64,000 nt of DNA from JBNKFV01 sp050289485 (lineage in GTDB: Bacteria > Pseudomonadota > Gammaproteobacteria > Pseudomonadales > Cellvibrionaceae): contig JBNKFV010000023.1 in the NCBI GenBank assembly GCA_050289485.1, positions 7,245-71,244 of the forward strand, written 5' to 3'. Below the pieces are notes generated by a model. The model searched no databases, had not been told where the DNA came from, and was given only the letters and a program-made list of their open reading frames with translations. The translations under genes were made by a program, and so were the position numbers. Positions 9,889 to 20,001 of the stretch are shown one piece after another. Position 1 is the first letter of the stretch. Each line of letters begins with the position of its first letter.

Positions 9889-11286
9889 TTAGACGGAAGT
9901 GATCAGTTGGCGAGCGGTTTTAACGGCTGCGCGCACCTGATCTGGCGCGGTACCGCCAATATGGTTGCGGGCGGCGACAGAGCCTTCAAGCGTGAGCACT
10001 TCGAATACATCCTGGCCAATGGTGCTGGAAAACTGCTGCAATTCTTGCAGCGACATTTCCGACAAGTCTTTACCTGTTTGGATGCCGTAAGCGACTGATT
10101 TACCCACGATTTCGTGTGCGTCGCGGAAGGCAACGCCCTGCCGTACCAGATAGTCGGCAAGGTCGGTGGCGGTAGAGAATCCGCGTTTGGCGGCTTGGTA
10201 CATGCTCGCTTTTTTGGCACGAATAGCTGGCACCATATCGGCAAAGGCGCGCAGGCTGTCTTTTACTGTGTCTACCGCGTCGAACACGGGCTCTTTGTCT
10301 TCCTGATTGTCTTTGTTGTAGGCCAATGGCTGCGATTTCATCAGCGTGAGCAGGGCAATCAGGTGTCCATTCACCCGGCCAGTTTTGCCACGCACCAGCT
10401 CGGGTACATCAGGGTTTTTCTTCTGCGGCATAATGGAAGAGCCGGTGCAGAAGCGGTCGGGCAGGTCGATAAAGTCGAACTGCGACGATGCCCACAATAC
10501 CAATTCTTCACTGGCACGCGACAGGTGCATCATCAGCATACTGGCAAAGGCGCAAAATTCGATGGCAAAGTCGCGGTCTGATACTGAATCCAACGAGTTG
10601 CGGGTGGGGTGATCAAAGCCCAGCAGGCTGGCACTGTAGTCGCGGTCGATAGGGTAGGTGGTGCCTGCCAGTGCTGCAGCACCCAGAGGTGACTGGTTCA
10701 TGCGTTTGCGGCAGTCGAGCAAGCGGCCGTGGTCGCGCTCCAACATTTCAAACCAGGCCATCAGGTGATGCCCAAACGTTACCGGCTGTGCGGTTTGCAG
10801 ATGGGTGAAACCGGGCATGATGGTGTCGGCTTCGCGTTCGGCCAGGTCGAGCAAACCGGTTTGCAGGCGGCGCAGTTCGGCGGCAATCAGGTCGATCTCA
10901 TCGCGCAGGTACAGGCGAATGTCGGTAGCCACCTGGTCGTTACGCGAGCGACCGGTGTGCAGCTTTTTGCCGGTAATGCCAATGCGTTGGGTCAGGGCCG
11001 ATTCAACGTTCATGTGCACGTCTTCCAGCGTTTCCGACCAGGTGAAGTCGCCACTTTCAATATCGGTTTGTACGGCTTGCAAACCCTCGATGATCTGCTG
11101 TTTCTCGTCGTCTGTCAGCACGCCAACGTTGGCCAGCATGGTGGCGTGGGCAATCGAGCCTTGAATATCCTGCCTGTATAGGCGTTGGTCGAAGGCAACC
11201 GAGGCGGTATAACGGGCGACAAAGGCGTCGGTGGGTTCAGAGAAGCGGCCGCCCCATTGTTGGTTGGTTTTGTTGTCTTGGCTCAT
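9889..11286 (-). CDS. argH: argininosuccinate lyase
   Basis: Last enzyme of arginine synthesis; splits argininosuccinate to arginine and fumarate. The 465-residue length is normal. The superfamily signature [12 protein letters not shown], which carries the flexible catalytic loop serine, is intact, as is HTGRSRNDQ near the substrate site. It is divergent from algZ with about 190 bp between them, the arrangement seen in Pseudomonas and its relatives. Confidence 0.98.
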   Translation of the reverse strand: MSQDNKTNQQWGGRFSEPTDAFVARYTASVAFDQRLYRQDIQGSIAHATMLANVGVLTDDEKQQIIEGLQAVQTDIESGDFTWSETLEDVHMNVESALTQRIGITGKKLHTGRSRNDQVATDIRLYLRDEIDLIAAELRRLQTGLLDLAEREADTIMPGFTHLQTAQPVTFGHHLMAWFEMLERDHGRLLDCRKRMNQSPLGAAALAGTTYPIDRDYSASLLGFDHPTRNSLDSVSDRDFAIEFCAFASMLMMHLSRASEELVLWASSQFDFIDLPDRFCTGSSIMPQKKNPDVPELVRGKTGRVNGHLIALLTLMKSQPLAYNKDNQEDKEPVFDAVDTVKDSLRAFADMVPAIRAKKASMYQAAKRGFSTATDLADYLVRQGVAFRDAHEIVGKSVAYGIQTGKDLSEMSLQELQQFSSTIGQDVFEVLTLEGSVAARNHIGGTAPDQVRAAVKTARQLITSV

Positions 11287-11480
11287 GAATACTTGCCTAA
11301 CGGATAAGAAACGTGAATGCTATCCGCCTCGATCTTAGGCGGTGTTTAGGGTGGGCATTATAGCCAGCCCCCGCCGCGACATGAAGGACAGCACTGAAAA
11401 TAGTGCGCGGATAATGTGCAAAACCGCACAATGCCGAGGTGGTATGTGCGTTATTCTCATTCGTTTATCTGAGAAAGCTT

Positions 11481-12533
11481 ATGAAAGCAATGTCGCGAGC
11501 GCACATGCTGGGCATGGGCAAAACACGAGGCTTTTTGCCCAATCTTTGTCAGCCAACGGCTGTGTTTATATTGATGCTGGCAGGCGAACTGCTGGCCCTG
11601 GCCCTGGCGCTGGTGCATGCCGGGCTGCCCCGTTTCGACTGGGCCATGTTCGGGCAGATCTCCTTGCTGGTGCAGTGGATCATGTTATGCAGTGTGGCGC
11701 TCATCTGCCCACTGCGCCGGTTTTTGCAGCGAATGTCGCCTATTGTAGCGGGATCTATCGCTTATCTGTTGGTGTTTGCCGTTACGGCGCTGGTGAGCTG
11801 TGTGGTGATCTGGTTGCTCCAGGATGCCGAAGGCGAGTCTTTGTACGACGGTTACTGGTTGTTGAACAACCTGGTACTGGCAGCCATTTTTGCTGGTATC
11901 GCCTTGCGCTACTTATATGTGCACCAACAACTGATCAATCAGCAGCAGGCCGAATTGCAGGCCCGTATTCAGGCGTTGCAGTCGCGTATTCGCCCGCACT
12001 TTTTGTTCAACAGTATGAATGCACTGGCAAGCCTGATTACTATCGACCCCGACCGTGCCGAAGAGCTGGTAGTGGATTTGTCGGCCCTGTTTCGTGCAAC
12101 CTTGGCGGAGCCTACCATGGTGACGCTGGCCAAAGAGCTGGAGCTATGCCGGCATTATGCCGATATCGAGCAGCTGCGGGTGGGCGACAGGCTGGCCGTT
12201 GAGTGGCAGATATCGGGTCCTGTTGAACAGGTGCAGATACCCAACCTAACCTTACAGCCTTTGCTGGAAAACGCCGTAGTGCATGGTGTTCAGCCGTTGC
12301 CAGAAGGCGGTGTGGTTGAGGTCGTCGTAAATGCCGAAGACGGCATGGTCGATATTTGCGTACGCAATCCGCTACCCAAATCAACCCGCACCGAGATTAG
12401 CGGCGGCAATCGCATGGCGCTGGACAATATTCGCAAGCGGCTCGAAGCTCACTTTGGCAGTCGCAGTAAACTCACTGCCGGGGCAGAAGATGGCAGTTAC
12501 GTTACCCGCCTGAGTTACCCTTTTGCCTTGTAG
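11481..12533 (+). CDS. algZ: sensor histidine kinase AlgZ/FimS (LytS type)
   Basis: Inner-membrane kinase of the LytS/YehU type that pairs with AlgR. The start MKAMSRAHM was chosen over one 42 bases upstream because GAGAAAG lies just before it. Four hydrophobic segments occupy about residues 25-145. The His_kinase motif RPHFLFNSMNAL follows with H173 as predicted phospho-acceptor, and the ATP-binding part shows LQPLLENAVVHG. In Pseudomonas the pair controls alginate, type IV pili and virulence. The target set here is not visible. Confidence 0.88.
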   Translation: MKAMSRAHMLGMGKTRGFLPNLCQPTAVFILMLAGELLALALALVHAGLPRFDWAMFGQISLLVQWIMLCSVALICPLRRFLQRMSPIVAGSIAYLLVFAVTALVSCVVIWLLQDAEGESLYDGYWLLNNLVLAAIFAGIALRYLYVHQQLINQQQAELQARIQALQSRIRPHFLFNSMNALASLITIDPDRAEELVVDLSALFRATLAEPTMVTLAKELELCRHYADIEQLRVGDRLAVEWQISGPVEQVQIPNLTLQPLLENAVVHGVQPLPEGGVVEVVVNAEDGMVDICVRNPLPKSTRTEISGGNRMALDNIRKRLEAHFGSRSKLTAGAEDGSYVTRLSYPFAL

Positions 12534-12672
12534 CGGTCGGTGATACATTGTGTCTGCAATAAATTGCGACTAATTATCAAAAAGGCGTACAGCAGGGGTT
12601 TTCGCTGAACGAAGAATGAGCATAAAAGGCTCTGGTATTTAAGAGTAAAACAATAAAACCAAGAGGGTGAAC

Positions 12673-13407
12673 ATGGATATCCTGATCGTAGACGACGAAG
12701 CTTTGGCCCGGGAACGCCTGGTGCGAATGATCGAACCGCTAGAGTCCCACAGGGTGGTAGGTGAGGCGGCTACTGCCGCCGAGGCCATTGCCAAGGTTGG
12801 TCAGTACGATCCCGATATTGTGTTGATGGACGTGCGCATGCCCGGTGAAGATGGCCTTAGTGCGGCCGAGCAATTGTCGCAGCTAGAAGACCCGCCCACC
12901 GTGATTTTTTGTTCTGCTTACGATGAATACGCCATTCACGCGTTTACCGTAGAAGCTGCCGGTTACCTGCTTAAGCCAGTGAAGCGCGAGCAGCTTTACG
13001 AAGCGCTGGAAAAAGCCCAAAAGCTCAACCGCGTGCAGCGAGCGGCATTGGAGCGACCAGAGCATAACCCCAACCAGCGCAGCCACATCAGCGCTAAAAC
13101 CCGTCGTGGGGTTGAGCTGATCCCCCTCAACAACATCTATTATTTCAATGCCGATCACAAATACGTCACGGTGTTTCACAAAGAAGGTGAAACCCTGATC
13201 GACGATACCCTCAAAGATCTGGAAAACGAATTTGGTGAACGCTTTGTGCGCGTGCATCGCAACGCCCTGGTGGCCGTGCAGTATATTGAGGGAATGGAGC
13301 GCGCCAGTGCAGGCCATTACGAAGTGAGAATCAAGGGCACCGAAAGCCAGCCAATCGTGAGCCGTCGCCACGTGGCCAAGCTGCGCGATTTGCTGACAAG
13401 CCTCTAG
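12673..13407 (+). CDS. algR: LytTR response regulator AlgR
   Basis: DNA-binding regulator with an N-terminal receiver domain (phospho-acceptor D53 in IVLMDVRMPG) and a C-terminal LytTR domain (ARRGVELIPL..., FVRVHRNALVA, SRRHVAKLRDLL). The start MDILIVDDE is preceded by AAGAGG at suitable distance; an upstream GTG six bases earlier is in frame. It sits 139 bp after algZ and just before hemC, the Pseudomonas-type order algZ-algR-hemC-hemD. Confidence 0.93.
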   Translation: MDILIVDDEALARERLVRMIEPLESHRVVGEAATAAEAIAKVGQYDPDIVLMDVRMPGEDGLSAAEQLSQLEDPPTVIFCSAYDEYAIHAFTVEAAGYLLKPVKREQLYEALEKAQKLNRVQRAALERPEHNPNQRSHISAKTRRGVELIPLNNIYYFNADHKYVTVFHKEGETLIDDTLKDLENEFGERFVRVHRNALVAVQYIEGMERASAGHYEVRIKGTESQPIVSRRHVAKLRDLLTSL

Positions 13408-13417
13408 CCCAAGGGGC

Positions 13418-13450
13418 GTTGGCACAGCAGGGCTTCCTTGCCGTGCCAAC
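13418..13450 (+). terminator. stem-loop after algR
   Basis: GTTGGCAC and GTGCCAAC form a perfect 8-bp stem with a 17-base loop, 11 bases after the algR stop. No T-run follows, so it may be a weak terminator or an RNA-stabilising hairpin. Confidence 0.4.
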
Positions 13451-13539
13451 ACGTCTGCGCCTCGGCGTGGGCGGTAAGGCATAGGGTCTGATATCATAGC
13501 CCTTTATTTTGCCTCACATTGTCCAGAAAAGAGTTCTGC

Positions 13540-14472
13540 ATGTCTCAAGCTGTTATTCGTATCGCAACCCGCCAAAGTGCCCTGGCCTTGTGGCAGGCCG
13601 AATTTGTAAAGTCCGAATTGGAAAAACACCACCCCGGCCTGCAGGTTGAACTGCTGCCGTTGGTTAGCCGTGGTGACAAAATTCTCGACGTGCCACTGGC
13701 AAAAGTGGGTGGTAAAGGTCTGTTTGTGAAAGAGCTGGAGCATGCCATGCTCGCGGGCGATGCCGACATTGCCGTGCACTCCATGAAAGATGTACCCATG
13801 GAGTTTCCCGAAGGGCTTGGGCTGGCGGTTATTTGCGAACGCGAAGACCCCCGCGATGCCTTTGTATCGAACGACTACCGCCGTTTGGCCGATTTGCCCG
13901 CGGGCGCGGTGGTGGGTACCTCCAGCCTCCGTCGCCAGTGTCAGATCATGGAGCAGCGCCCTGATTTGGTGGTTAAGTTTTTGCGTGGCAACGTGAATAC
14001 CCGTTTGGCGAAAATGGATGCTGGTGAGTACGATGCCATCATTCTGGCCGCAGCGGGTTTGCTTCGCCTTGAGATGCATAGCCGTATTGCTGAATTTATC
14101 GCCCCAGAAACCAGCTTGCCAGCGGGTGGCCAAGGGGCTGTGGGAATTGAGTGTCGGGTTGAAGATGAGCAAACCCAGGCATTGTTAAAACCTTTACATC
14201 ACGCACCCACTGCAACCCGTGTGATTGCCGAGCGCGCTATGAACCGCCGTTTGGAAGGCGGCTGCCAGGTGCCCATTGGCTGTTATGCCGAATTACAGGA
14301 CGACAAGGTGTGGCTGCGTGGTTTGGTGGGTAACCCCGATGGCAGCGTGGTGCTACACGCCGAAAAAACTGCCCCCGCGAGCGATGCCGAAGCACTGGGT
14401 ATTGCCGTGGCGGAAGATTTACTGCGCCAGGGTGCCGATAAAATTCTGGCTGCCGTTTACGCTAATGGCTAA
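13540..14472 (+). CDS. hemC: porphobilinogen deaminase
   Basis: Joins four porphobilinogen units into hydroxymethylbilane in tetrapyrrole synthesis. The start [13 protein letters not shown] gives 310 residues, the usual length. The dipyrromethane cofactor cysteine is C242 in EGGCQVPIG. Other conserved parts are [22 protein letters not shown] and SSLRRQCQ. It overlaps hemD by 8 bases, which indicates coupled translation. Confidence 0.98.
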   Translation: MSQAVIRIATRQSALALWQAEFVKSELEKHHPGLQVELLPLVSRGDKILDVPLAKVGGKGLFVKELEHAMLAGDADIAVHSMKDVPMEFPEGLGLAVICEREDPRDAFVSNDYRRLADLPAGAVVGTSSLRRQCQIMEQRPDLVVKFLRGNVNTRLAKMDAGEYDAIILAAAGLLRLEMHSRIAEFIAPETSLPAGGQGAVGIECRVEDEQTQALLKPLHHAPTATRVIAERAMNRRLEGGCQVPIGCYAELQDDKVWLRGLVGNPDGSVVLHAEKTAPASDAEALGIAVAEDLLRQGADKILAAVYANG

Positions 14473-15253
14473 CGAGCTGACTGGCTTGCAATTGTTGGTT
14501 ACCCGGCCAATCGTGCAAGCCCAGCAATGGGTACCCCAGTTAACTGCTTTGGGGATAGTGCCCACATGCGTACCCGTACTCGAGATTGTGCCGCTAACCG
14601 ATGAGGAATCGGTGCAAACTATTAAGAATTCCTTGTACGATCTTGACCTATACAACAAGGTTATTTTTGTTAGCCAAAATGCGGTACAACACGGGATGGA
14701 CTGGGTCGACGACCTCTGGCCACAATATCCGATTGAACAACAGTATTATGCGATTGGTGCCGCTACCGCTGCTGCGTTGATAGAGCGTGGTGTGCATGCT
14801 TGTGCAGGCGACAACGCTATGAATTCAGAAGCCCTGCTGGCCTTGCCCGAGCTGCAAGCGGTAGCCGGGCAGCGAATATTGATTATGCGGGGTAAAGGCG
14901 GGCGCACCACTCTGGGTGACGAACTGGCCGCCCGCGGTGCACGGGTAGATTATCTGGCCCTGTACGAGCGCCGCATGCCCCAGGATACGTTTGCCGACCT
15001 GCAACAATGGTTGGCAAAGGCGGCTACACCTAAATTGATCAGCGTGCATAGCGGTGAAAGCCTCGATAATCTCAATCACATGGTTGAGACAGCGCCCGAG
15101 CTCGCGCCGTTAAAAAACATACCGGTAGTGGTGCCGGGGCAGCGGGTGGCGGAACAGGCAAAAGCAAATCACTGGCCGGTGGTGAAGGCAGAAAATGCTA
15201 CTCATCCTGCCATGGTGGCTGCTATGAGCAACTGGCTACAGAGCGCGCCCTAA
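14465..15253 (+). CDS. hemD: uroporphyrinogen-III synthase
   Basis: Cyclises hydroxymethylbilane with inversion of ring D to uroporphyrinogen III. The start MANELTGL at 14465 overlaps the hemC stop and gives 262 residues. The family is poorly conserved, but LLVTRP near the start, [27 protein letters not shown] and YERRMP are characteristic. It lies in the hemC-hemD-hemX-hemY operon. Confidence 0.95.
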   Translation: MANELTGLQLLVTRPIVQAQQWVPQLTALGIVPTCVPVLEIVPLTDEESVQTIKNSLYDLDLYNKVIFVSQNAVQHGMDWVDDLWPQYPIEQQYYAIGAATAAALIERGVHACAGDNAMNSEALLALPELQAVAGQRILIMRGKGGRTTLGDELAARGARVDYLALYERRMPQDTFADLQQWLAKAATPKLISVHSGESLDNLNHMVETAPELAPLKNIPVVVPGQRVAEQAKANHWPVVKAENATHPAMVAAMSNWLQSAP

Positions 15254-15328
15254 CTAAACAACTGGCCGGCCGGGTTTGCCCGGCGGTCGTCAGCTTTTAT
15301 AAAGCTGAACAACTGACAGAGTAGGACA

Positions 15329-16588
15329 ATGGACGAACAAGACAAAAAAACTGATACCCCGCCTGTGGCTTCTGTTGAAACTAGTGCCCAGAAATCTGAA
15401 GAGCAACCCGCAGAAAAAACCACAGAGAAACCTAAAGAGAAACCTAAAGAGAAACCTAAAAACAAGCCCAGCAAAAGCACTGCTACGCCGCCTGCCAAGG
15501 GTCGCGGTGTGGTGGGCACCCTGTCGTTAGTGCTGATTCTATTGGTGTTGTTGGCAGCCTTGGGAGGGGGTGGTTATTTTGGCTGGCAGTGGTGGCTTAC
15601 TCTGCAACAGGGCCAGCAGCAAAGCGCGCAAACCCTTACACAGGTGGCCGATGAACAAGCTCGTTTAGAGCAACAAGTCGCAGCATTAAAAAAACAGCTC
15701 GCGGGGCAGGCAAAACAAGTACAAACCGCCGTGGGTGGTGTACGGGCTGAGGTGAATGCCATTGCTGAACGGCAAGACTCCCAAAACCAGCGTCTGTTAT
15801 CACTGGCTAATACCAGTCGCGAAGACTGGCTGCTGGCCGAAGCCGAATATTTACTGCGGCTGGCTAACCAACGTTTGTTGATTGAAAAAGACACCCGCGC
15901 CGCGCAAGGCATGGTAGAAGCCGCCGATGGTATTTTGTTAGAGCTGGACTACGTAGACCTGTACCCCTTGCGCAAATCACTGGCCGACGATCTGGTTAAA
16001 CTAAAACTGGCCAGCCACGTCGACAAAGAAAAAATTTACCTCGAACTGCAAGCCTTGGCCGACAATATCCAGTCGCTGCCTCTACTAATGGAAATGCAGC
16101 GTAAAGACGCCGTTGCCAGCATGCAAAAGAATACTGGTGACGCTAAACCGGCTGCAGCCAATCAAACCGTGCAGAACAAAATCGGCCAGTGGTTTAGCGA
16201 TACCTGGCAGTATTTCTGGCAAACGGCTCAGCAATACGTACGCGTGCGTGACCACAGCAAAACTGTAGCACCGTTACTGCCGCCCGAAAGTGATTTATTT
16301 TTGCGACAAAATTTGCGCTTTTTACTGGCGCATGCGCAATTAGCGATGCTGCAAGAACAGTCAGTGATTTATCAGCAAAGCTTAGAGCAGGCGCAGCAAT
16401 GGCTACGTGACTACTACCAGTTGAGTGAGCCCGCCGAAAACTTTATTGCACAACTTGAAACGCTCAAACAAATTAACATTGTGCAAAATGTGCCAGATAT
16501 TTCTGCGTCGTCACGCGAGTTGCGCGCCTATATCGAGCGCTTACACAAAGTGGGTAAAGAGGCTGCGCCCGTGGAGGCACAGCAATGA
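15329..16588 (+). CDS. hemX: HemX family protein
   Basis: A 419-residue inner-membrane protein of the HemX family. It was long annotated as uroporphyrinogen-III C-methyltransferase, but that activity is not supported for this family. The N-terminus is cytoplasmic, low-complexity and charged, with a KPKE repeat around residues 30-50. One transmembrane segment follows (about 65-90, LSLVLILLVLLAALGGGGYFGW), then a periplasmic coiled-coil and the conserved DWLLAEAEYLLRLANQRL. It overlaps hemY by 4 bases. Confidence 0.93.
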   Translation: MDEQDKKTDTPPVASVETSAQKSEEQPAEKTTEKPKEKPKEKPKNKPSKSTATPPAKGRGVVGTLSLVLILLVLLAALGGGGYFGWQWWLTLQQGQQQSAQTLTQVADEQARLEQQVAALKKQLAGQAKQVQTAVGGVRAEVNAIAERQDSQNQRLLSLANTSREDWLLAEAEYLLRLANQRLLIEKDTRAAQGMVEAADGILLELDYVDLYPLRKSLADDLVKLKLASHVDKEKIYLELQALADNIQSLPLLMEMQRKDAVASMQKNTGDAKPAAANQTVQNKIGQWFSDTWQYFWQTAQQYVRVRDHSKTVAPLLPPESDLFLRQNLRFLLAHAQLAMLQEQSVIYQQSLEQAQQWLRDYYQLSEPAENFIAQLETLKQINIVQNVPDISASSRELRAYIERLHKVGKEAAPVEAQQ

Positions 16589-17823
16589 AAAAGTGGCTCT
16601 TTTATCTGGTAATACTGGCGGTATTGGTTTATCTGGTCGCCGCATTTATACCGGCAGATAGTGGTTATGTGCTGATAAGCCTGGGCAGTGTCTCGATTGA
16701 AATGACCTTCTGGATGGCCGTAGCCATTGTGCTGCTGGGTATTGTTGGCTGCTGGCTGGTATTTAAAATTTTTCGCGGATTTTATCGCGGCACTACCGGC
16801 GGTATGCATTTTTTACTGCATGGCAGTGAGCGCAACGCACAGCGCAGAACATCGCAAGGGCTCATCGAATTTATCGAAGGTGATTGGAAACGCGCCAAGC
16901 GCCATCTGCTAAAGTCAGTAAAAAAATCGCCTACGCCCTTAATTAATTATCTGGCAGCTGCGCGCAGTGCCTATGAATTGGGTGAGCACGACGAGGCCAT
17001 GGAGTTATTGCATAGCGCCGAGCAACAAGCACCGGAAAACACCCTGGCCATTGCGCTCACCCAGGCACGCATGCAGCTGGTCAATAAAAAATATGAGCAA
17101 TGCGTAGCAACCCTTACGCGGATAAAAAGTAACGCCCAAAGCCATCCGGTAATCTTAGACCTGTTGAAACAGGCCTATATCAATTTGCACGATTGGGAAG
17201 GCCTGCGTCAATTGCTGCCAGAGTTGCGCAACCAACGTAATATATCGGAAGATGAGCTTAATAATTTAGAGCTGCGCATCAGTATTACTCTGCTGAATGA
17301 AGCCGGTGCACAGGCCAAGCGTGAAGCTACCAAGCAAGCCGTCGATATTTTGCAGGCTGCCTGGCAGAAAATCGACAAAGCCCAACGCCAAAATTCCCAG
17401 GTAGTGAACGTGTACGTTACTCAGTTGATGCAAGTTGGCGGTGATGCTCAGGCCGAGACATTGTTGCAAAAGTACCTCGCTAAATACTGGGATAACGCGC
17501 TCGCCCGCCTTTATGGGTTATTGCAAGGTGCAGATGTAAAGCAACAATTGCTGGCCGCCGAAAAATGGCTGCAAGAACGCCCCGGCTCGCATGTATTAAT
17601 GCTCACGCTAGGTCGCTTGTGTTTGCGCAATGAATTATGGGGCAAAGCCAAAGAATATTTTGAGCACAGTCTGCAATTGCAGAAAGACCCGGAAGCCTTT
17701 GCCGAACTGGCGCGGTTACATGCGCACCTGGGCGACCATGAAAAAAGTACTGACCTGTACCAGCAAGGTTTATTGTTAAGCACGCACGGGTTACCCAAGT
17801 TACCCATGCCGCAATTGCATTAA
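16585..17823 (+). CDS. hemY: HemY protein with TPR-like repeats
   Basis: A 412-residue protein with two N-terminal membrane segments (residues 1-22 and about 38-60) and a long periplasmic or cytoplasmic TPR-like region. It is the proteobacterial HemY of the hemCDXY operon, unrelated to the protoporphyrinogen oxidase of Gram-positives. Family landmarks are GLIEFIEGDWKRAKRHLLKS, NYLAAARSAYELGEHDEA and LGRLCLRNELWGKAKEYFE. Its exact function is unknown. Confidence 0.93.
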   Translation: MKKWLFYLVILAVLVYLVAAFIPADSGYVLISLGSVSIEMTFWMAVAIVLLGIVGCWLVFKIFRGFYRGTTGGMHFLLHGSERNAQRRTSQGLIEFIEGDWKRAKRHLLKSVKKSPTPLINYLAAARSAYELGEHDEAMELLHSAEQQAPENTLAIALTQARMQLVNKKYEQCVATLTRIKSNAQSHPVILDLLKQAYINLHDWEGLRQLLPELRNQRNISEDELNNLELRISITLLNEAGAQAKREATKQAVDILQAAWQKIDKAQRQNSQVVNVYVTQLMQVGGDAQAETLLQKYLAKYWDNALARLYGLLQGADVKQQLLAAEKWLQERPGSHVLMLTLGRLCLRNELWGKAKEYFEHSLQLQKDPEAFAELARLHAHLGDHEKSTDLYQQGLLLSTHGLPKLPMPQLH

Positions 17824-17931
17824 GAGCCGGATTAAAAAGTGCCTTAACCGTTACATGAAAGTGCAGATATACCAATGAAAGGTATCTGCACTTGCTGGAT
17901 AGACAGTTTATTAATGCGCGAGGACGCGACG

Positions 17932-18624
17932 ATGAAAACAAAACGTGTTTTACCCCGGTCTCTGGTGTTGGGCGCTGGCATACTAGCACTAACCCTATTG
18001 GCCGGTTGCACTGCCACCGAATCCCATCAGACCCTTACGCCACAAACAACGGCAGCAGCGCAATCCGCAGCGTATGCGGGTGAGCGTGTTACTTTGGTGG
18101 TTGGCAACTTTCAAAACCGCTCAAATTACTTGCAAGGTGTATTTTCGTCCGGCCAGGATGTCATGGGCAATCAGGCAAAAACCATTCTTAAAACGCACCT
18201 GCAGCAAACCAATCGTTTTTCGGTGGTTGACCGTGAAAACATGGAACAGTTGAAGCAAGAAGCCCAATTCAGTGGTGATGCTCAGCAATTCAAAGGCGCA
18301 CGTATCGCTATTACTGGTGACGTTACTGAATACGGCCGTAAAAATACCGGCGATAAACAGCTGTTTGGTATTTTGGGTGCGGGTAAAACCCAAACCGCTT
18401 ATGCCAAAGTTGCACTTAATGTAGTAGATGTAACCACCTCGGAAATTATTTATTCAACTCAGGGTGCTGGCGAATATTCGTTAAGTGAGCGCGAAGTGGT
18501 GGGTTTTGGTAGCACTGCCGGTTACGACGCAACCCTCAATGGCAAAGTACTGAATCTTGCCATTATGGAAGCGGTGAATAACCTGGTGCGCGATCTGCAA
18601 AATGGTGTGTGGGCTGTCAAATAG
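17932..18624 (+). CDS. CsgG/HfaB-family lipoprotein
   Basis: A 230-residue lipoprotein with signal peptide and lipobox LLAGC, then a CsgG-type domain (VGNFQNRSNYLQGVFSSGQ..., RFSVVDRENMEQLKQE, ARIAITGDVTEYGRK). CsgG forms the curli export channel, but no curli subunit genes are nearby. This gene instead heads a set with DUF4810 and DUF799 lipoproteins, a recurrent three-gene arrangement. The start MKTKR was chosen so that the signal peptide is at the N-terminus. Confidence 0.88.
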   Translation: MKTKRVLPRSLVLGAGILALTLLAGCTATESHQTLTPQTTAAAQSAAYAGERVTLVVGNFQNRSNYLQGVFSSGQDVMGNQAKTILKTHLQQTNRFSVVDRENMEQLKQEAQFSGDAQQFKGARIAITGDVTEYGRKNTGDKQLFGILGAGKTQTAYAKVALNVVDVTTSEIIYSTQGAGEYSLSEREVVGFGSTAGYDATLNGKVLNLAIMEAVNNLVRDLQNGVWAVK

Positions 18625-18635
18625 GAAATCGCTAG

Positions 18636-18992
18636 ATGAAAAAAGCCTGTTTTATTGTGGCAGCTTGCTTGTTGGCTGGCTGCGTGACGCAGCCAAAAGA
18701 CACATACTATTGGGGTAGTTACGAGCAACTGATATACGACATGTATAACAAGCCCGGTTCTGCTGATCCCGCACTACAAATTGATAAACTTACTGCCGAC
18801 ATCAACGCAGCAGAGCAGGCCGGTAAACCGGTGCCTCCTGGTGTGCATGCACACTTGGGAATGATGTTTGCCATGCAAGGTAATGTGGAGCAATCGCAGG
18901 CGGCTTTTCTGCAAGAGAAAACTCTGTACCCAGAAGCTGCGGTATTAATTGATGGCATGATGGCTCGTGCTAAGGAGTTCGCCAAACCATGA
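18636..18992 (+). CDS. DUF4810 lipoprotein
   Basis: A 118-residue lipoprotein (lipobox LLAGC) of the DUF4810 family, with the typical TYYWGSYEQLIYDMY after the signal peptide and a short TPR-like C-terminal part (HLGMMFAMQGNVEQSQAAFLQEK). It lies 11 bases after the CsgG-like gene and overlaps the DUF799 gene by 4 bases, so the three are co-transcribed. Function is unknown; the constant association with CsgG suggests a joint envelope complex. Confidence 0.9.
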   Translation: MKKACFIVAACLLAGCVTQPKDTYYWGSYEQLIYDMYNKPGSADPALQIDKLTADINAAEQAGKPVPPGVHAHLGMMFAMQGNVEQSQAAFLQEKTLYPEAAVLIDGMMARAKEFAKP

Positions 18993-19642
18993 AAATGTTG
19001 AACTCGTTATTACGCGCAACCGTTCTATTTGCCGCGCTGTTGTTGTTGGCTGCTTGTCAGAATGCCCCCTATGACTACACTGCATTAAATGCTGCCAAGC
19101 CGCGTTCCATTCTGGTATTGCCGCCGGTTAATAATACCGTAGAGGTGAATGCGCCTTATACCTTTATATCAACCATTAGCCGCCCATTGGCAGAAAAAGG
19201 GTACTATGTATTTCCGGTTGCCGTGATCGATTTGTTTATGAAAGAAAACGGCTTGCCGAACCCTGAAGAAATGAATGCGGTTCCACTGGATAAACTGTGT
19301 GAAAATATCGGCCCAGATGCCGTGTTGTACGTAACCATCAATCAGTGGGGACAAAAATACGAGCTCATTCAGTCGCGTTCCGTAACCGAAGCCTACTTGA
19401 AATTGGTTGATGCCAAAACTGGCAACGTACTGTGGGAGGCGAATGCTCTTGCCCAGCAACAATCTGGTGACGGCGGTGCTGGCCTAGTAGGGGCGCTGGT
19501 CGGTGCCATTGTTACCCAGGTGGCCGGAAGCATGGTGGATAACACCCCAGCACTGTCATCAATGGGTAATAACGTGGCTATTAACAACGCCCAGCGTGGA
19601 TTGCTGCCTGGTCCTTACGCGCCGGTTGCAGCTAAAGAATAA
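18989..19642 (+). CDS. DUF799 (GNA1162-like) lipoprotein
   Basis: A 217-residue lipoprotein (lipobox LLAAC) of the DUF799 family, which includes Neisseria GNA1162, a protein with a TolB-like N-terminal fold. Conserved parts are PRSILVLPPVNNTVEV and EKGYYVFPVAVI, then the glycine-rich segment GDGGAGLVGALVGAIVTQV near the C-terminus. It is the third gene of the CsgG-DUF4810-DUF799 set. Confidence 0.9.
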   Translation: MKMLNSLLRATVLFAALLLLAACQNAPYDYTALNAAKPRSILVLPPVNNTVEVNAPYTFISTISRPLAEKGYYVFPVAVIDLFMKENGLPNPEEMNAVPLDKLCENIGPDAVLYVTINQWGQKYELIQSRSVTEAYLKLVDAKTGNVLWEANALAQQQSGDGGAGLVGALVGAIVTQVAGSMVDNTPALSSMGNNVAINNAQRGLLPGPYAPVAAKE

Positions 19643-19662
19643 TCGATTAAGAGAGTTAAGCA

Positions 19663-19824
19663 ATGAAAAAACTTTTATTACTACCAATCCTGTTCGCACT
19701 TGTTACCGCCTGCTCACCCGAAGTAGGTAGCGAAAAATGGTGCGCCGCCTTAAAAGAAAAACCCAAAGGTGACTGGACAGCCAACGAAGCCAGTGATTTT
19801 GCCAAGCACTGTGTTTTTAAATAA
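19663..19824 (+). CDS. DUF3012 small lipoprotein
   Basis: A 53-residue protein with a lipobox (VTAC) and the compact DUF3012 core SPEVGSEKWCAALKEKPKGD followed by WTANEASDFAKHCVF. The two cysteines in the core may pair. It starts 20 bases after the DUF799 stop behind a GAGAG motif, so it is probably the last gene of the same operon. Function is unknown. Confidence 0.85.
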   Translation: MKKLLLLPILFALVTACSPEVGSEKWCAALKEKPKGDWTANEASDFAKHCVFK

Positions 19825-20001
19825 CTTGGCAGACAAAAATTAGCTTTAAGCTGATATTGTTCCCTGATAAAGAATTATGTGGTGTGAAGCGCGTGTCGAA
19901 TTGGATATAAAATTCACGCAAAATGATAGGTGTAGTAATTTTGATATGGGGTGTGCGCTTATTATTTAAATGCTGTGTAGTCTAAAACTAAGGAGAGAAA
20001 A

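Noticed and set aside
15418..15472. short tandem repeat AAACCTAAAGAG in hemX
   Set aside because: It encodes the KPKE repeat of the charged N-terminus, common in HemX proteins; not a mobile or CRISPR repeat.
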